Assembly (NCBI GenBank): GCA_030248065.1
Contig: JASAMV010001915.1
Location: 29,118-93,117 of the forward strand
Direction of reading: 5' to 3'
DNA length: 64,000 nucleotides
DNA from: Rhynchonema sp. JSB1_4
Lineage: Eukaryota > Nematoda > Chromadorea > Monhysterida > Xyalidae
The notes beneath the pieces are model-generated. The model worked only from the letters and a program-made list of their open reading frames with translations, had not been told where the DNA came from and made no database searches. Positions 1 to 13,731 of the stretch are shown here, piece after piece (the stretch's first letter is position 1; each line of letters begins with the position of its first letter). Position numbers and translations under genes: made by a program.

Positions 1-1487
1 GACATTAGACGACTTTTGGACATCTTAACCAGTTGGAAAAAAATGCGTTACACGTGTTTCCTTAAATTATGCAGTTCTCTTGAGAACACAAACTGTACAT
101 ATATTGCTCTGAAATTGTCCCGTGTATTTCAGAACGCCTTTGCTTGCCCATGATCTCATAACGGTGACAGGCTGTGTGATTGCAGCGTTGGATCATTCAC
201 AAACAATTTTCGTTACGACCACAATTAGTGATCAAATGTGAAAAGTGCCTATCTTACATAGATACTGCTCCTCATGCGCCCGTTATGTTTCTACTGGGCG
301 TATTGTAAAATAATTGACGGAAAGGTCTCCAACCGTTCCCAGGCCTCCTCAAATATCCAAAGCATGGTCCTGGTTCCATCACGCACTCCTTCATCATGAA
401 ATGATGAACCGGCATGAAATTGTGACATATGTAAGCTTTGCGTCAACTATGTTAGAATTGGCCTTTGAGATAGAGAATAGATTGGTGTTTTTGCTCTGCA
501 GTGGTGTTGCGTTTTATGATCTATCATTTTCAGCAAGTCAAATCATGGAGTACGGTATTATCATGCAGCTTTACATGTACACCTAGTTTTGCACCCGGTT
601 GTTAAACTCAAAGCATAATAGCGTGTTTTTCGTACCTATACTATTATGTCTTTCCCAATTAACTGCTTCACCGCTGCAGGGGTCCTGTGTATTGCAAACC
701 GCTGTTTTTTAATTTACTTTGAAGTACGTACATCAGTCCGAAGATGCCGGGTACTTAGTGTCCAGTTTTACGATTTTCGACTTTCGCACATAAATCATGC
801 TCGTTATTGAGACGCAAAACACCGATTCGAATTTCGAAACATTTTATCAAAACAACGGGCATGTATTTTTTAGGACACTTGTTCAGTAGATCTGAATATT
901 CATGTGATAAAACATCTACAAACCATGAGATTGTTCGGATGCTTTCTCTGCAAATGAGTCATGTTTATAGACCAGAGGCTTATTTTCTTCAAACTTCGCT
1001 TCATGCGTGCCAGGTTTTCGAGCAAAGCTTTCGAAAGTATAAAATAAATATTTAAAATTCCCACATTGTGTAAGAATTATTGTGTGAAAAGTCTAGACAA
1101 TGTTGCACCCATGGCAGGGGTGTGTTTTGATTAGCAATGAAAACATAAACTTTCCAATAATGCCTTGTTCAATCTATTCTCACCCGGACAACACCCACAT
1201 TGACATGTCTGGTCACCTTTCAGTTCTACAAGCATGCAGAATTATTGCGAGATGCCTTGCAGTATGTATACATAAAGTGAACCATTTATTGGAGATAGCC
1301 AGCAATGTAAAACCCTGACACCAAAGAAGGCTGCCATCGAAGATCGAGGGTCAGTCATACAGTAATCCCAAGTTTATTTGGTATTGATATGTAGCTTTGT
1401 TTCACCTCGCTTTCTATTTCAGAAGAAACAAAATATTTTCGAAACTGCACTGCACGATAGCCGACAGACCGACATCCGGTTTCAAGC
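1..1487. other. No gene recognised upstream of the SLC4 gene
   Basis: I see no convincing coding exon here. A good acceptor (tctatttcag) at about 1415-1424 could open a 5' non-coding or leader exon of the SLC4 gene, because it is followed without an obvious donor by the ATG at 1488. Promoter elements could not be picked out. Confidence 0.4.
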
Positions 1488-4400
1488 ATGGACCAGCCAC
1501 CACTACAGCAACAGCCAGATCGACCTGATCCGGACCAAGACCATGACCAGAACCCGATCTCAGTGAACGCGGTGGTCACGGAATGTTCGGCTGAGTCCAC
1601 GCTCGCATTAGCAGGTTATCCGCTGCTTCGTTTTTCAAGAAATATGGAATGCTTTATGAACACGCGTCACTTAGCCAACTGGTGCAATCGCACTGACGAT
1701 GACCTGGTGCACCGCCCGCCTACGAAAACAGGTTACAGCGGGTAACTGAAACCACGATGTGTTTGAAATCTGAAAGTTTATGGTGGGGTTTGGGTCTGAG
1801 ACAGGTTACTGTAGCTATTACATAGCTCACGTTGAAGATGCCACGAAAAATGGTGTCAAATATCATATTCTCGGGCCACCTCAGTCTGTTTGCCTTTGAC
1901 TAATTCTGATAAAAACAAGATAAGATTTCTTCTGATGTTTCAGCAGCTATCGGTATCGGTCCAGTGGGTGTGCCGCTACAACGCGTCAGGCCCGGACGGA
2001 AGACAGCGCGAGCCAAGGCAGCCATTGCTGACGAGGTAATTGTGCACCGCTTTAACTGAGTTGTTGCGATATCATCACTCAATTGCGTTCACACTGAGGA
2101 TGACCAGGTGCACCGCAAAACCAACCCTAAAACAGTTTGAAGCGATATGAGGTTCAGTTTATCATCAAAGAACTATTTTTCCGACACTGCCTGCAGGTTC
2201 AACTTGGTCCCCAGCGAGCACAAGTTCATGCCTGAGCGGTGCCTGTGAATGGTTCCCCTACTTAAAAAGCAAAACTGCGTGTTACTACGTATGTATGTAG
2301 CTGCACTTTGTGTCACACCCACACGCAATGTGCAACCATTACACGCAGACATGACCAGCTCGCCGATGTTACACACATATCCTATACGATTCTGTTCGCT
2401 CAGCGATAAAAAAACACTTCTGATGCGTCACTGGCTCTTATTAACTACGGGAGAATCGCTTAGGCACCGCTCATGAACGGACTTGTGCATGCGGGGGCAT
2501 GTGCTATCACTATCAGTTGCAAAAAGCGTCTTTTTGTGACCAAACGTTTTACCAGACCACCCAGTTTGATAGCATACATTCTACATGTGGGTGCCACTTC
2601 TGATGTTTCAGCTGCTTGTCGAGCTATTCGACTTGCACCAACGTTCTGTGGATGGTGAAATGGAGTGGCGTCCAACGGCCAGATGGATCAAGTATGAGGA
2701 GCACGCAAAGGGCGTCGATCGACGATTCGGCCAGCCTAGACTGCCGTTCTTGGCGTTTGACTCGTTGCAGAATGTGAGGACATGCTTTCAGACAGGTCGG
2801 GCACTTCACCGTTCACCAACCTGGCCTATTCAAAATGAGTTGACGCTAGGCGTCACAGAAAGACCGGTGATCCAAATTTGATGTTCGGATCAGATATTGA
2901 TATCAGATCGAATAGTGCTCGGCTGGTCACGGTCTATTTATTGAATACTTAGGATAAATATTTAGAGTTCTAGTTGTGTGGCTGCAGTTTTGATTCGACA
3001 AGCGTAGTTTTGCGTTAGCTGTCTGGGAGCATCTTTTATGCCGGTCAAATTACTGCCGAGAGTAAAACTCGAAGTATTGTACCTTTTATTAATTCACTAA
3101 GATCGCAAAATCAACTAATCATGTTACCTATTTGATACCGCTCAAGCTCATTTATTAATTCATTTCGTTCATTTTGCCGCCGCAAAATGGACTCACAAAT
3201 CCGCAACTCAGAAATAATAGAAATCTTGCGATTCTTCCAAATATTATTCGTGATATGTTTATTGTCCATTTGTTTCCCGCGCAGGTGTGCTTCTACTGGA
3301 CGTTGTCGCAACCAGTATGGAAACGTTAGTGCCGCAAGTGCTCACTGCGTTGCGTGAACATTATGACATCAGCGGTGAACGTGTGACGAAACTGATGAAC
3401 TCGTTTCAGATGCATGCTGAGTGAGTGTCTTGGGTTTCGGTAGTCGGGGAACGGCAACTGAATGAGATAACTGAATTACGGTAGTCAGGTTATGGTAACA
3501 AGAGAATGTGTCACTGTGTAACGGTAACTGGTTACGGTAATCGGATTACGGTAATCAGCTTGCGGTAATTGGCTAACGGAGCAAAGAAACCAGCCCCCTG
3601 CCAATTGCAGACCAACTGAAGAAACGCCAACGGTCAATGGAACGACCAAAAATGGTGTAGCCGGTGATTACGGTACCGTGGTTACACCGAATGAAACATT
3701 ACATGGTGCTGAACGGGGAGGTCAGCTGCCTGATGTTTCGCCACTCTTGGACCCTGATGTTTGCTGATGATTGGACATTTCGGACACACAATATTTTCAA
3801 TTCAGAAAACATGCGCGGTTTGCGATCGCGTTTCAGTCAGATGCGCTCAAAGGTGTCGATCAGCGCGTTCATGAAGTACCACCGACGACAGAACGAGTTG
3901 GCCAAACGCTTGGCTGACAATGCCGAGGCGGCACAGGTTCGGGAACACTGAAACTTGGTGCGGGAATCAATGATTTTCGATTGGAAGAAAATATGACGAA
4001 TTTCAAAAAAATATCAGCAAAATTTTTTCATCAGGTTTTCGTCGGCAAGATTCCGAGCGAGCCGCAAGGCCCGAAGCATAGCGCGTTTCCGGGTCCCGAC
4101 GGTGAAGTATACAAGTACGAGTTTGTGATGGTCAGATTGCAGCACGCGGTACGACTGTATGAATGCACTCTGCCAATCAGGTATACTGTAGCTGGATCGA
4201 TTTGAAAACAATGAAAAAAGTTTTTTAAGTTTTTTCTTTATTTATTTTAAGGTTCATCTTCGTCGTTCTGGGAGACGGGGACGATTGTCACGAACTCGGT
4301 CGTTCGATCGCTACCTTGATGGCGAATAGAGTGAGTGTTCTTCAAGTCACATTGGCACCCCACATTGTCACCATTGTGTCACGCAAAGTTGCTGCGCGAA

Positions 4401-7400
4401 CAGCTCAAAACTTCGCGTCCTCGGTAATTTTGACGTATGTACTGTGTATAGATGATGCGGCCATCTGTTGGTTTCGATACAAAAGCAAAACTTACACGAA
4501 CCTGAAGTCACCATTCCATACCTTTCATCCATCCATAATTTGTATGAAATTGCAGCATTTCTACGAGATCGCCTACCGCGCCAATGTGCGCAACGATATG
4601 ATCGCTGCGATGGATCGATTCTTATCACACAGCATTGTGCTGCCACCTGGTGAAATTGACTCATCTAAGGTGGGTTGGCTTGAATGACTAGTGATGATTC
4701 ATTTTGATTTCAGTGTGGTGGTTTAGCAATTTTCATTCAGATACTTGTACCTAATTCAACTTCAGCCGCCTGCTGCATGCATTGTTGATTTTTTGTGTGT
4801 TCGCCTCGTCTGTATAGCGAGCCACCGTTATATTTCGAGCATAAGCCCATGTATAAAGCCATCCTGCACTTTATAACACGTGCTATGCTACAACACAGTG
4901 ACGCCGAATCTCGCAATCATTGTTTTCAGGTGCTATCGCCGAAAGACGTCATTCGGGCGCTGCATCGACAGACGCAGAAAGCGGAATTGGACCACCCTCA
5001 AACCGTCGATTATCATCAGAGAAGAAGAGGTGCGAGTCCGTATTCTGTATATCAATGTGCCACCTACGTTATAATATATATTAGTGCACAACTTGGTGGC
5101 CATCTGGTGCATTTGCACCGACGATGCCCTGGTGCACCGCCCGTGTCTGTGATCACAACGGGCACAAAACTCACTGCTGTGACGTCATTATTTAATGTTG
5201 TCACAAGGTGGATTACTATTTGCCAACATCCGGTAAAAACTCACATCAACTCAAGTCTTGTTTTCAAAAACATCCAAATGCATTGAGCTCGATTGAACCA
5301 AATCCGGCCGACAACAAGCTAGCTTGGTCAGAATAAACAGTTTCGGGAAGAAAACTTTCAGAATCCGAAAAGCGCCGCAACCCGCTGGATCGATCGGGCA
5401 AAGTATTCGGCGGACTGCTGGCGGACGTCCGGGACAGGCTGCCACATTATGGATCTGATTTCACCGATGGCCTCAACTTCCAGGTGTTCGTTAGTTCGAT
5501 ATTCATGATCGTCGCCACACTCACCACAGCGCTCATATTCGGCAGCATATTGGGTGAGCTCGATTTATTCCGCGACTTTTCAGGCCCGCAAGTTCAGACC
5601 CGACCTTTTCAGGCCCAGTTTTTTAAACCCGGCCGATTCAGGCCCAGCATATTTGACCCATTTATAGGCTTAGGCTTTAGGCTCCAGCCGGGCTTGAACC
5701 TGTGCCCCGGGACTGAACCGTCGCACAATAAGCTCGATTCAATGATTCAATCGGTTCATTCGTGATCGCTTTAATGACCCAAACAGCATCGATTATTTTA
5801 TGTTGAGTCACACACAGTTAAAATTCAACTCAGTCCATTTAAAGGCGAAAAGACCAAATCGATGGGCGTGACCGAGATGTTGGTGGCGCAGGCGTTATGC
5901 GGCCTGATCTGGGGCCTGTTCAGTTGTCAACCGTTGATCACGCAGTGCGCCGCTGGACCATTGCTCATATTCGAGCTCAGTTTGTATCAAGTTGGTGTTC
6001 ATATCGATATTCCCTCCACTGCGCTGTTCTATACAGCAGGGAATTGGGGAATAGTCTGTTGAGAGTATTCATCGTTTACGGTGAATACTCGGTGTGAATA
6101 TTCTGTTTAGTAGCCACCAGGGCTCGAACGGGATCCAGATACCGATCCCGAAATCTCCATCCGGAGAATTTTAATCCCGACAAAATTCCGAAATCCCGAT
6201 CCCGATTAATTCTCCGCACCCGATCCCGATCCCGATAAGCAACCCAGTTCGAGCACTGGTGACCACACAGCTATACCAGCTCAATGGCGGTAAAAGGAAT
6301 TATTTAATGAAAAATATCGCAACCTCTTCATCCTCTATTCGCAGGTTTGCGATGCGTTCAAAATCGATTTCCTCCCACTGCGATTCTGGGCGAGCACATT
6401 TCTCGTTCTCTACACGCTGATCGCAGTCGTGAGCGAATGGGCCTACTTTCTGCACTACATCACTGCGTTCACGGAGGAGATATTCACTGTGCTCATATCG
6501 GCCATATTCATTGTCGATTCCGTCAAGGCAGTGATCAAAGTAAGCACACAACCCGCAAGAATGTTTGGATATCATTTTTTAATGTAGTATGGGAGGAAAG
6601 TTTATGCGTTTCAAAATTAAGGAGACATTTAGAATGCGCACACCACAGTGGTTCAATCTGTTCTAAAGAAACGCTGCTTGGCTCAAAAAATCCGTTGGAA
6701 AGGCACACTGTTCCATACATTTCACACACCATCTGGCAACCGCAAAAAAGAGTACAATTTTTCGTCCAACAACACTGTTGTATTGCAACGATCGATTTAT
6801 CGTTCCAGACGTTCAAAACGCACCCAGCCAGGCAGTTCAGCTACTATCTGAACGAGAACGATTGCTTCAATGATCGCAACGAGTCTTCGGTTAACGACTA
6901 TTATTCGGAGGGTGCTGCTGGTCTGTTGGCAATTCACTCGCACAACGTTACGCAACAACTGCAGTGCGACAGCCATGAATGTTTGGAGACGAATCAGCCG
7001 AACGTTGCATTGCTCTCATTGGTCACGTTCCTGATGACTATTGTGATCGCGTTCATGTTGAAACGCATTCGCAACAGTTTGCTTATCAGAAAATCGGTTG
7101 GTCGATGCAGAAAGCTGTGTATTCACTTTCAGGAGAGAAACTTTAAAACTTAGAAAACCATGCCGATCGTGACTGATTTTTTTGCGAATCTGCGTGTATG
7201 GTGAGCAGCATCATCAGCAGATGTACTGTATAATGCCACAATGAAAAGAGTGTAGTACTAGGAACTCGATCAAATACCTTTCTTAAAAATTCACAAGCGT
7301 CGTCACAATAATTTGACACGGATACTGGAACCATTCTTCCAGATTCGCAAATCCATTGGTGATTTTGGCATTCTGGTAACAATTCTGGTCGTCACTTACA

Positions 7401-10400
7401 GCAAAGTGACACTGCTCCAAGACATCTGCTTGCCGGTAAGTCTCAAACTACCCGCCATTACGACCCATGTTTAAAATTGTGAGATTACTTAAGAGAACCT
7501 AATATTTCAGCATTCAGAAGTGAGCGGCAGTCTGACGCGCCCCAATGGTTGGTGGTTTGTGTCCCTGCTGCCTTCAGTGCAAACCAAGCTGGCAGCCGAA
7601 CTGCTGGAGTATTTATTCGCGGCTGGCGCAGGATTCTGTTTGTTTATTCTGATCTTCATGGAAACCGAACTGATACAGTGAGTGCGTACTTTTCAATTAA
7701 ATATGTATATAAAATTAAAGAAAAAACATTGAAATTCTTGACAGAATGGCACTGCTACAACCAGGGCGCGGTCTAAAAAAGGGTAGCGGCGGCTACCATT
7801 GGGATCTGGCCCTGGCTGGACTGCTCGTTCTGGTGTGCGGTGCAATGGGCATACCTTGGATATGTGCATCAAGTACGTATGTACGCTCACAAATTGATAT
7901 TGTGCCATTGCATCATTGCTGTTCTGCTACGAAACATGTTACTACGAAATCGAAAGTTCAAAAATCTTTTTTGAAAACCAGTGCTAGCCGTTGCAGATGT
8001 ACAGTCGCTGATGCATTCGCATTCGCTTACCAAATGGCACAAGGGTGCACCGGGCACGAAGGCGACCATCGACAGGGTGATCGAGCAACGAGTCACCTGT
8101 ATTGTCAGTGCACTCGTTACCGGTAGGATCCTAAAACTTCGATCTTTCAAGTCAAATCCTCCAATTTCTTGACATTGTTTTCGTAACAGGGTAGACTCGT
8201 CAACTGATGTGGAGGTTATCTCTCGGTCACAATCGGTGCTAGGAACTGGGAACAAAGATTTATCTGGATCCGACGCTCCCCAGTTCCCACTAACTAACCT
8301 AGAATCCAATCTCTCCACACATTAGCTGAGAATTTTGAATAGGATATGAGCCAAGAGCGGATCCAGGGGGCCACAGGGGCCATGCCACCCCTTTGGTCCG
8401 TTTGGCCCCTGAAGGGGACACGTTGGAAGCAAGAAGGAAAAAGGACCCTTAAATCGCAGGATTTTTACTCTGATACACTTGAAAAGTCCAACAGTCCAAG
8501 TTATATCATGAGCTGCTTGTGCAATATACTACAGTGCTTTTTTTATTTCTGAGCTCCATCAGCATAGGTTTGCTACAAAGGAGGGATCACAGCATACCGT
8601 AATCCAATGACTGACAATTTAGTGCTCAGCGATTTCTCCTAAGTCATCCTAAGGTCCAAAGGACTTATCACGAAAATCACGGAACACGGAAATATTTCCG
8701 TGCACGGAAATATTTCCGTGTTCCGTGTTCCGTGATAATTTTGAAAATCTGATTTTGAATTTGATTTTCAAAATTATCACGGAACCGTCAGCAACAGAAT
8801 CGCAGTCAATCTCAGGAAGTCATGGCTCTATTTAAGTGCGCGCCTGTCGCTCCACATTCAAATCGCTTTGAAGCTTCGGTTCGGGCCATGAAGGGTCCGG
8901 TGCGGCAGGCAACCATGTTTGCGCGGCGAGATGGTCACTTGTGCTGCGATGTTCTCAGACTTATCTGTTGTTCAGCTGCGTGGGATGCTGTTGTTCTCTT
9001 TTTTGTAGCTTGTAGGCCATCGGTTTTGTGAATTCACATCCGCCAATGGAGCGCTTGTGCTCTTGTTGTTGGGTCAAGGAATAATAATTTATCCTGGTTT
9101 GCTGTTGTTTTGAAAGTGGAATGGTCATTCCGGATCAATTTGGGATTGTGTGTGGTGATGCTGACTAGTGAAAGCAAATAAAAGTTGGCAAAATCAAGAG
9201 TTTTTCGTCAGTGCAAAACCCGATCTCCGCGTGTGTGTCACTACAGTGCTTGCTTAACAGCTTCAACCCGTTCCAAGTCTCCACACCATGCTTACTCCTG
9301 CAATGTGGTAGAAACAGGGAATCACAACGGTCCGAGGACAACACTTCATTCCGTGTCAATACTTCATGTGAGAAGAAAGCTCACGCGAGTCAACACTTCA
9401 TGTGAAGTCTGAAATACTTCATGTGAGACAACAGTTCATGCCATGAAGTGTTGTCTCACCTCTGCTACCGTACCCAAGCAGAACACTTCATGTCTGCGCG
9501 TGTGGAATGCAACTGTAACCAAGGGCAACGTAAAAACAGGCAACTGTATGTTGTACTGGGCACTGGTATAACTCCTGCCCGGCAGTTATTCTATCTTCAG
9601 GGTCATGTGACTCCAGTTTTGCTGCGTGTCCGCAGCTGCTGATGCTTATTTTTTCCGAAATCAACCCGCATGTAATAATGCTGCGGGTTTCTAGTGGCCC
9701 GTTTTTACCTGTTTCACAGAAGGACGGTGCGCCAGATAATCGTCAGTGCGGATGCACCAGAGGGCCACCAGTTTTATACCAACATGAAGTATTTTCCCAC
9801 ATGAAGTTTTGACATACAATCATCACAACAACACATCGTTTCCCGTTCCCACCCCAACTTGCAGGTGTGTGCGCGTTCTATGGCGCTGTGCTCAACCACG
9901 TGCCCATCTCTGTCCTCTACGGTATTCTGTTCTATCTGGGCATCAACAGTCTTGATGAACTGGTGCTGGTCGATCGGTTGAAACTGTTCTTCGTTCAGCA
10001 GAAAATGTTTCCGGAGAAGAAGTATTGTCAGAAGGTTGGTCGGTTTACCACCAATGTAATGGCATTTACCACATTGTTTTTTGGTGGTTCTTGTAGATAG
10101 TGCAGTTGAATTTCGTTCGTCCTTCTTTTGAAGCGTTTCTGAACTTTAAGATGTGTTGAGATTATGATGAGATTTGAAGATTTCGCTGACAAACGTCTTT
10201 CTGTCCGAATTAGCAGTCTTTCTACGTTTTGTGCACCACTCTCGAAAAATACGAGAACCACAAAAACGAATGAAACAGCGAGCATTCACACAAAATGTTG
10301 TTGTGTTGGTTTTGTCGTAACGATCTAATGTTGCATTAAAGCGAACAGGACTATAATGTGCAGAGTAAATAATGTAATGTAGCTATAAAACAACAATAAA

Positions 10401-10856
10401 ATAATTACATATTGCAAGAACACAAAAACTTATGCCAAGTAGATTAAATAAACACCGACTTGCAAAAATCTGTCGAAACGCCAACATGTGCACCGCCTCA
10501 GGTATCGCTGTACCGAATGCATCTATTCTCGGGCGTCCAACTGCTTGGCTGTGTATTCGTCTACATGGTCAAGTCTTATACCGGCATGCTGTTCCCGTTC
10601 GCACTGTTTCTGCTGGTTCTGGCTAGAAAATCGATTCTGCCCAGGATTTTCACTGACAAGGAGTTGGATGCGGTTGGTGTCAAAAAATTTATGGTTTTTT
10701 AGTGCAGGTCACTGCCCTCTGCTGGAGGTTCGTAGCCAAAGTCGTAAAGTTTTTTTTAAATATGCTTATAGTCATAAAAGCTATTTTTCTATCTTGGTTT
10801 TTTAAGTTTTAACTTCCTCCTTTCAGTTGGATGGAGATCATAACGAACACGGGTGA
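1488..10856 (+). CDS. SLC4-family bicarbonate/anion transporter
   Basis: Membrane transporter of the SLC4 family (HCO3-, borate or H+/OH- transport at the plasma membrane). Exons: 1488-1614, 1944-2035, 2612-2795, 3285-3420, 3611-3720, 3806-3936, 4035-4180, 4252-4330, 4556-4669, 4930-5029, 5362-5553, 5845-5990, 6345-6539, 6809-7096, 7343-7435, 7511-7677, 7745-7872, 7997-8122, 9865-10034, 10502-10672, 10827-10856. Phases agree throughout and give 974 aa, normal for the family. The cytosolic domain (about aa 74-400) has family motifs such as WRPTARWIKYEE, HELGRSIATLM and VLPPGE. The membrane domain (about aa 420-970) has GLLADVRDRLPHY, ALCGLIWGLFSCQPL, the conserved FMET glutamate segment and RMHLFSGVQLL. 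The loop encoded at 6809-7096 has sequons NES and NVT. The C-terminus (LPRIFTDKELDALDGDH) recalls SLC4A11, while the N-terminal domain recalls AE/NBC members, so ion specificity is open. The donor at 3720 is the least certain junction. Confidence 0.95.
3450..3585. repeat. Degenerate short tandem repeat (acggtaa words)
   Basis: Intron 4 of the SLC4 gene carries about ten irregular copies of words like ggttacggtaatcgg. This is simple-sequence expansion with no sign of function. Confidence 0.6.
5568..5730 (+). mobile_element. MITE family R1, copy 1
   Basis: About 163 bp starting 14 bp inside the SLC4 intron that begins at 5554. Related copies lie at 41204-41380 and 56304-56447. The ends form an imperfect 21-bp inverted repeat: TTCCGCGACTTTTCAGGCCCG against the complement of CGGGACTGAACCGTCGCACAA. 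The interior has repeated ttcaggcccg words. There is no coding capacity. It is probably a non-autonomous DNA transposon. Confidence 0.7.
6118..6258. mobile_element. 141-bp hAT-like MITE with 8-bp target duplication
   Basis: Starts CAGGGCTCGAACGGGAT and ends CCCAGTTCGAGCACTG, inverted repeats of one another. Flanks gtagccac (6110-6117) and gtgaccac (6259-6266) are an 8-bp duplication with two differences. The interior is rich in gatcccgat words. The ends match those of the hAT element at 13928-14653, so it is probably mobilised by that family. It sits in the SLC4 intron between 5990 and 6345. Confidence 0.85.
8123..9864. other. Large SLC4 intron with foldback and short repeats
   Basis: This 1.74-kb intron is the longest of the gene. 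It holds an inverted repeat at 8668-8785 (tccgtgataattttgaaaat and its complement) and, from 9345 to 9800, at least six copies of acttcatgt in both orientations. It also holds one copy of the TGGTGCA family at 9725-9763. No extra exon is needed: the flanking exons join in phase 1. Confidence 0.6.
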
Positions 10857-11569
10857 AAGAAAATGTATTTTTTTGGAAGAAACTTTTTGAATATTGTCTT
10901 TTTAAATTTGATGTACGTGCAAAGTCTTGCCTTACATCGCATCTCTGTGTTATGCAACGTACTATTTTAACGTGTATGTACATTTATGTATTGTGTGATG
11001 CCTATTGATTCAGTGACCAACATGTTGTTATGCGACAAAAGCAGTTGTTCTACGATATATGTATCTGATGCTCCAACTACCCATTAATATTTCTTTCGCT
11101 TTATGCAACAATCAGAAATAAGACTGAAAGATGTTAATCATAAGATCATATCCCTGAAGAGAAACCAAAACCGGTTTAGTACGTACAAGGTATCATAACA
11201 CGAACAACGCTGTACAAAATGCCAAAATGATATCTTAGCGGAGAATACCAACTAAGCCCCAGCGGGGGATATGGGAAATTTTCGAAGTTTTAGGCAGGTT
11301 GAACATGGAAAATTACTCGTGTTATCACTCATGATACCATGTTTCAGCTGAAAGGAAACGATGTGGTTCTGCATCAGTAGTATTTTCGAATATTGGGGGT
11401 TTATTCCGAAAACTTCCAAAAACACCATCAAAACAGAAGAAATACCCAAAATCCCCTCTGTCGGTTTAATCGGTATTCTCCGGTACAATGTAATTCAGTA
11501 ATACAAATGCGGTGATCTTCATAAATCCGAAGCTCGTTTGCTCATTTGCGTCCCTCATACAACGCGACA
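10857..11569. other. Intergenic, nothing recognised
   Basis: AT-rich spacer between the SLC4 stop codon and the stop codon of the convergent small secreted-protein gene. At 11243-11483 there is an inverted pair around gagaataccaactaagcc and gtttaatcggtattctc, which looks like another decayed foldback. No coding potential found. Confidence 0.4.
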
Positions 11570-12072
11570 TCACCAATTTAACCACCACAGCATATCCTTT
11601 GAACGCTGTAATCTGGGCAAGCGGTCGCCAGTTCGCACCATATTGCTGAAATTTTTATCCACAATGAAGCAGTACATCAAGTGATCAACAAGTTGAAAAT
11701 CATTTTCTTATTTTACACGCCATATTTTATTTTCTCATTTTACTTTTTATTTTAAATAAAAAACGCCGTTCTTACCCATTGAAATCGTTTTTTGAATGGT
11801 GGTGCGTTAAGTAGCGGCGAAGGTACACTTGTTGCAGTTGTCTCACTGAAACGTTTGTGTACTGCACATGTGGCAATTTGCGAATAAAACGAAAAATGAG
11901 TATTGATCTGTTTGACAACGATTTTAATTAACTACATATATGTGATCGTTCACTAACCAATCTCAGCCTTGGCAGCAGCGGCAGCTTGAGCGTTATCGTG
12001 AGCGTGACAGCAGGAGGTCCAAAACCCCAGCAGAAACAGCGAAATAGCGACGGGCAACAATATCTTCGACAT
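11570..12072 (-). CDS. Small secreted protein, paralog 1 (86 aa)
   Basis: Unrecognised small secreted protein. Exons in coding order: 12072-11958, 11845-11776, 11645-11570; phases 1 and 2; 86 aa. Residues 1-24 (MSKILLPVAISLFLLGFW...) form a clear signal peptide ending near SCCHA. An Ala-rich stretch follows, then a basic, probably helical segment (VRQLQQVYLRRYL) and the block NDFNGNMVR, split by the second intron. The C-terminus is short and Trp-rich (MLWWLNW). The mature part has no cysteines. A second gene at 15111-15677 has the same three-exon design, the same phases and the block NAFYGNMVR. It may be a peptide hormone precursor or an antimicrobial-type peptide. No family was recognised and function is not assigned. 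Confidence 0.7.
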
Positions 12073-12621
12073 GATTCACTCGCAATTAAGCGATTTTCCA
12101 CACGATATGAAATATGTAAGTGCACTGGGACAACACTTTCAGAATGACGCGGCTAAAAATTATATGTATTTTATTTGCGCGCAATTACGATCTGACGTCC
12201 ACAAACAAAGATGAATAAACACCAACGTAAACATAATCGTGGTGGGAGGGTTAATTACTTCGGTCCACTTGGCAAATTTGGAGATAATGAGCCGTATGAA
12301 CTTTCAGCGCTGGCACTATCACAACAACAACGACTACGGTATCGCGAGACAAGGTGTAGGCAAATTTTGATTGGACCGCTAGGACATTTAGAGTGTGAGT
12401 TAGCTAATTTCGACCGGCGCCAAAGTTGTTCATGCAATCAGAATGCTGGCCGAAAATTAATGCTCCACTCCAATCCGGTCCAAACAAAACTTGCCAATGC
12501 GTCACCGTTGTGTGGTCGTTTACGCAGTCGCAGTGCTGGCCTTCAAAGTTGATCTGGCTCCACCGTAAGGCACCTCTTGCTTTTATACCTTTGGGACTTC
12601 GCTGGAGCCCAATACAGTATA

Positions 12622-12867
12622 CAGTTGCGGGTGCAATTCTGGGCTGAAAGTTGAAGTTGAAAAGTGGAAGTGACTTCGCGTGCACGTGCGTGCACGCGCG
12701 GCTTCCTAGTGATAAAACATAGCCAGCGCACGCCAGCGCACGCGCAATACTCCGCGTGCGCGAGGGTGTGCACGCGAAGTTACTTCCACTTTTCCCCATA
12801 CTTTGCACTGTTTCGCACGCGCATGCACGCAACTTCAACTTTCAGCCTAGACTTGCACCCGGTACTG
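12622..12867. mobile_element. Palindromic MITE flanked by TA (mariner-like ends)
   Basis: Inverted repeats of about 40 bp (CAGTTGCGGGTGCAATTCTG at the left; its counterpart ends TTGCACCCGGTACTG at the right) flanked by TA on both sides. The interior contains two long cgtgcgcg-type palindromes. A TA duplication and CAGT ends fit Tc1/mariner-type non-autonomous elements. No open frame. Confidence 0.7.
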
Positions 12868-12872
12868 TAGTT

Positions 12873-13725
12873 GAATAGCAGAAATATCGAAATCTTGCGT
12901 ATGGGGAACAACACACTTTTGCGCTGGTCAAAAGTGCCATCACATGACGTTGACGTGCTGGTTAATCTAGACTTATAAAGTGGACAGTGCGAGACGAGCT
13001 ATGTTTTTCGCTTTATATCAGACGAGGGCTCTATGTTAGCTGGAAGGTGAGAGAGAACAAACAGTTGTGTTTCACTTCCCCCACTCACCGCATCAACAGA
13101 TCGATGTTCAACGAACCAGCATCACTCATTTATACATGCAAAGGATGGTCCAAAACTAGTAGCAACTACCCTAGGTCAATGGTGATGCAGAGGAAAGTTA
13201 ATCAGATAGGTATAAACTGTATTTTCGGACACAGGAATCCGCATACGGGTGTAGTATATTTGGCCCAAGCATTTCGATCCGAGAACCGGGGCTCGTCAAA
13301 CTTGGGTCCAAAATTGAGCCCTTCTACTTCTTCGACCCAATATCTCATGTACCTAACACCATTTTTGTCTGAAAACCTACAGTTATCCAATTTTTATTTC
13401 ATTTGACATAACTTTCTCATATACTGTATGTAGAGACGTCTTCTGGTGTAGCTATTTTTTGACGGCCCTATGCATGTTTTTGAAAGTTTGCAACTTGGCT
13501 GTATAAGTACATATGTTTACTAGACGACTGCTTGTTCGATGGGACACCTGTTTTTGTTTTTGAATAGGCTTCCCATGAATTATTATGACGTTGCTTATCA
13601 GTCAGTAAACTCATGTGAATTTTCCTGTTCACTGCTCTATTGTTTACGTTTCCACAAATAGCACACAGTAGACTTGAGCAAAATGTTTTTCCCTGGATGT
13701 TTGATGATGCGTCCACGTAGGAAAG
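12873..13725. other. Intergenic, nothing recognised
   Basis: Spacer between the palindromic MITE and the foldback at 13732. Open frames here are short and lack splice or codon support. Confidence 0.35.
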
Positions 13726-13731
13726 GCAGCG

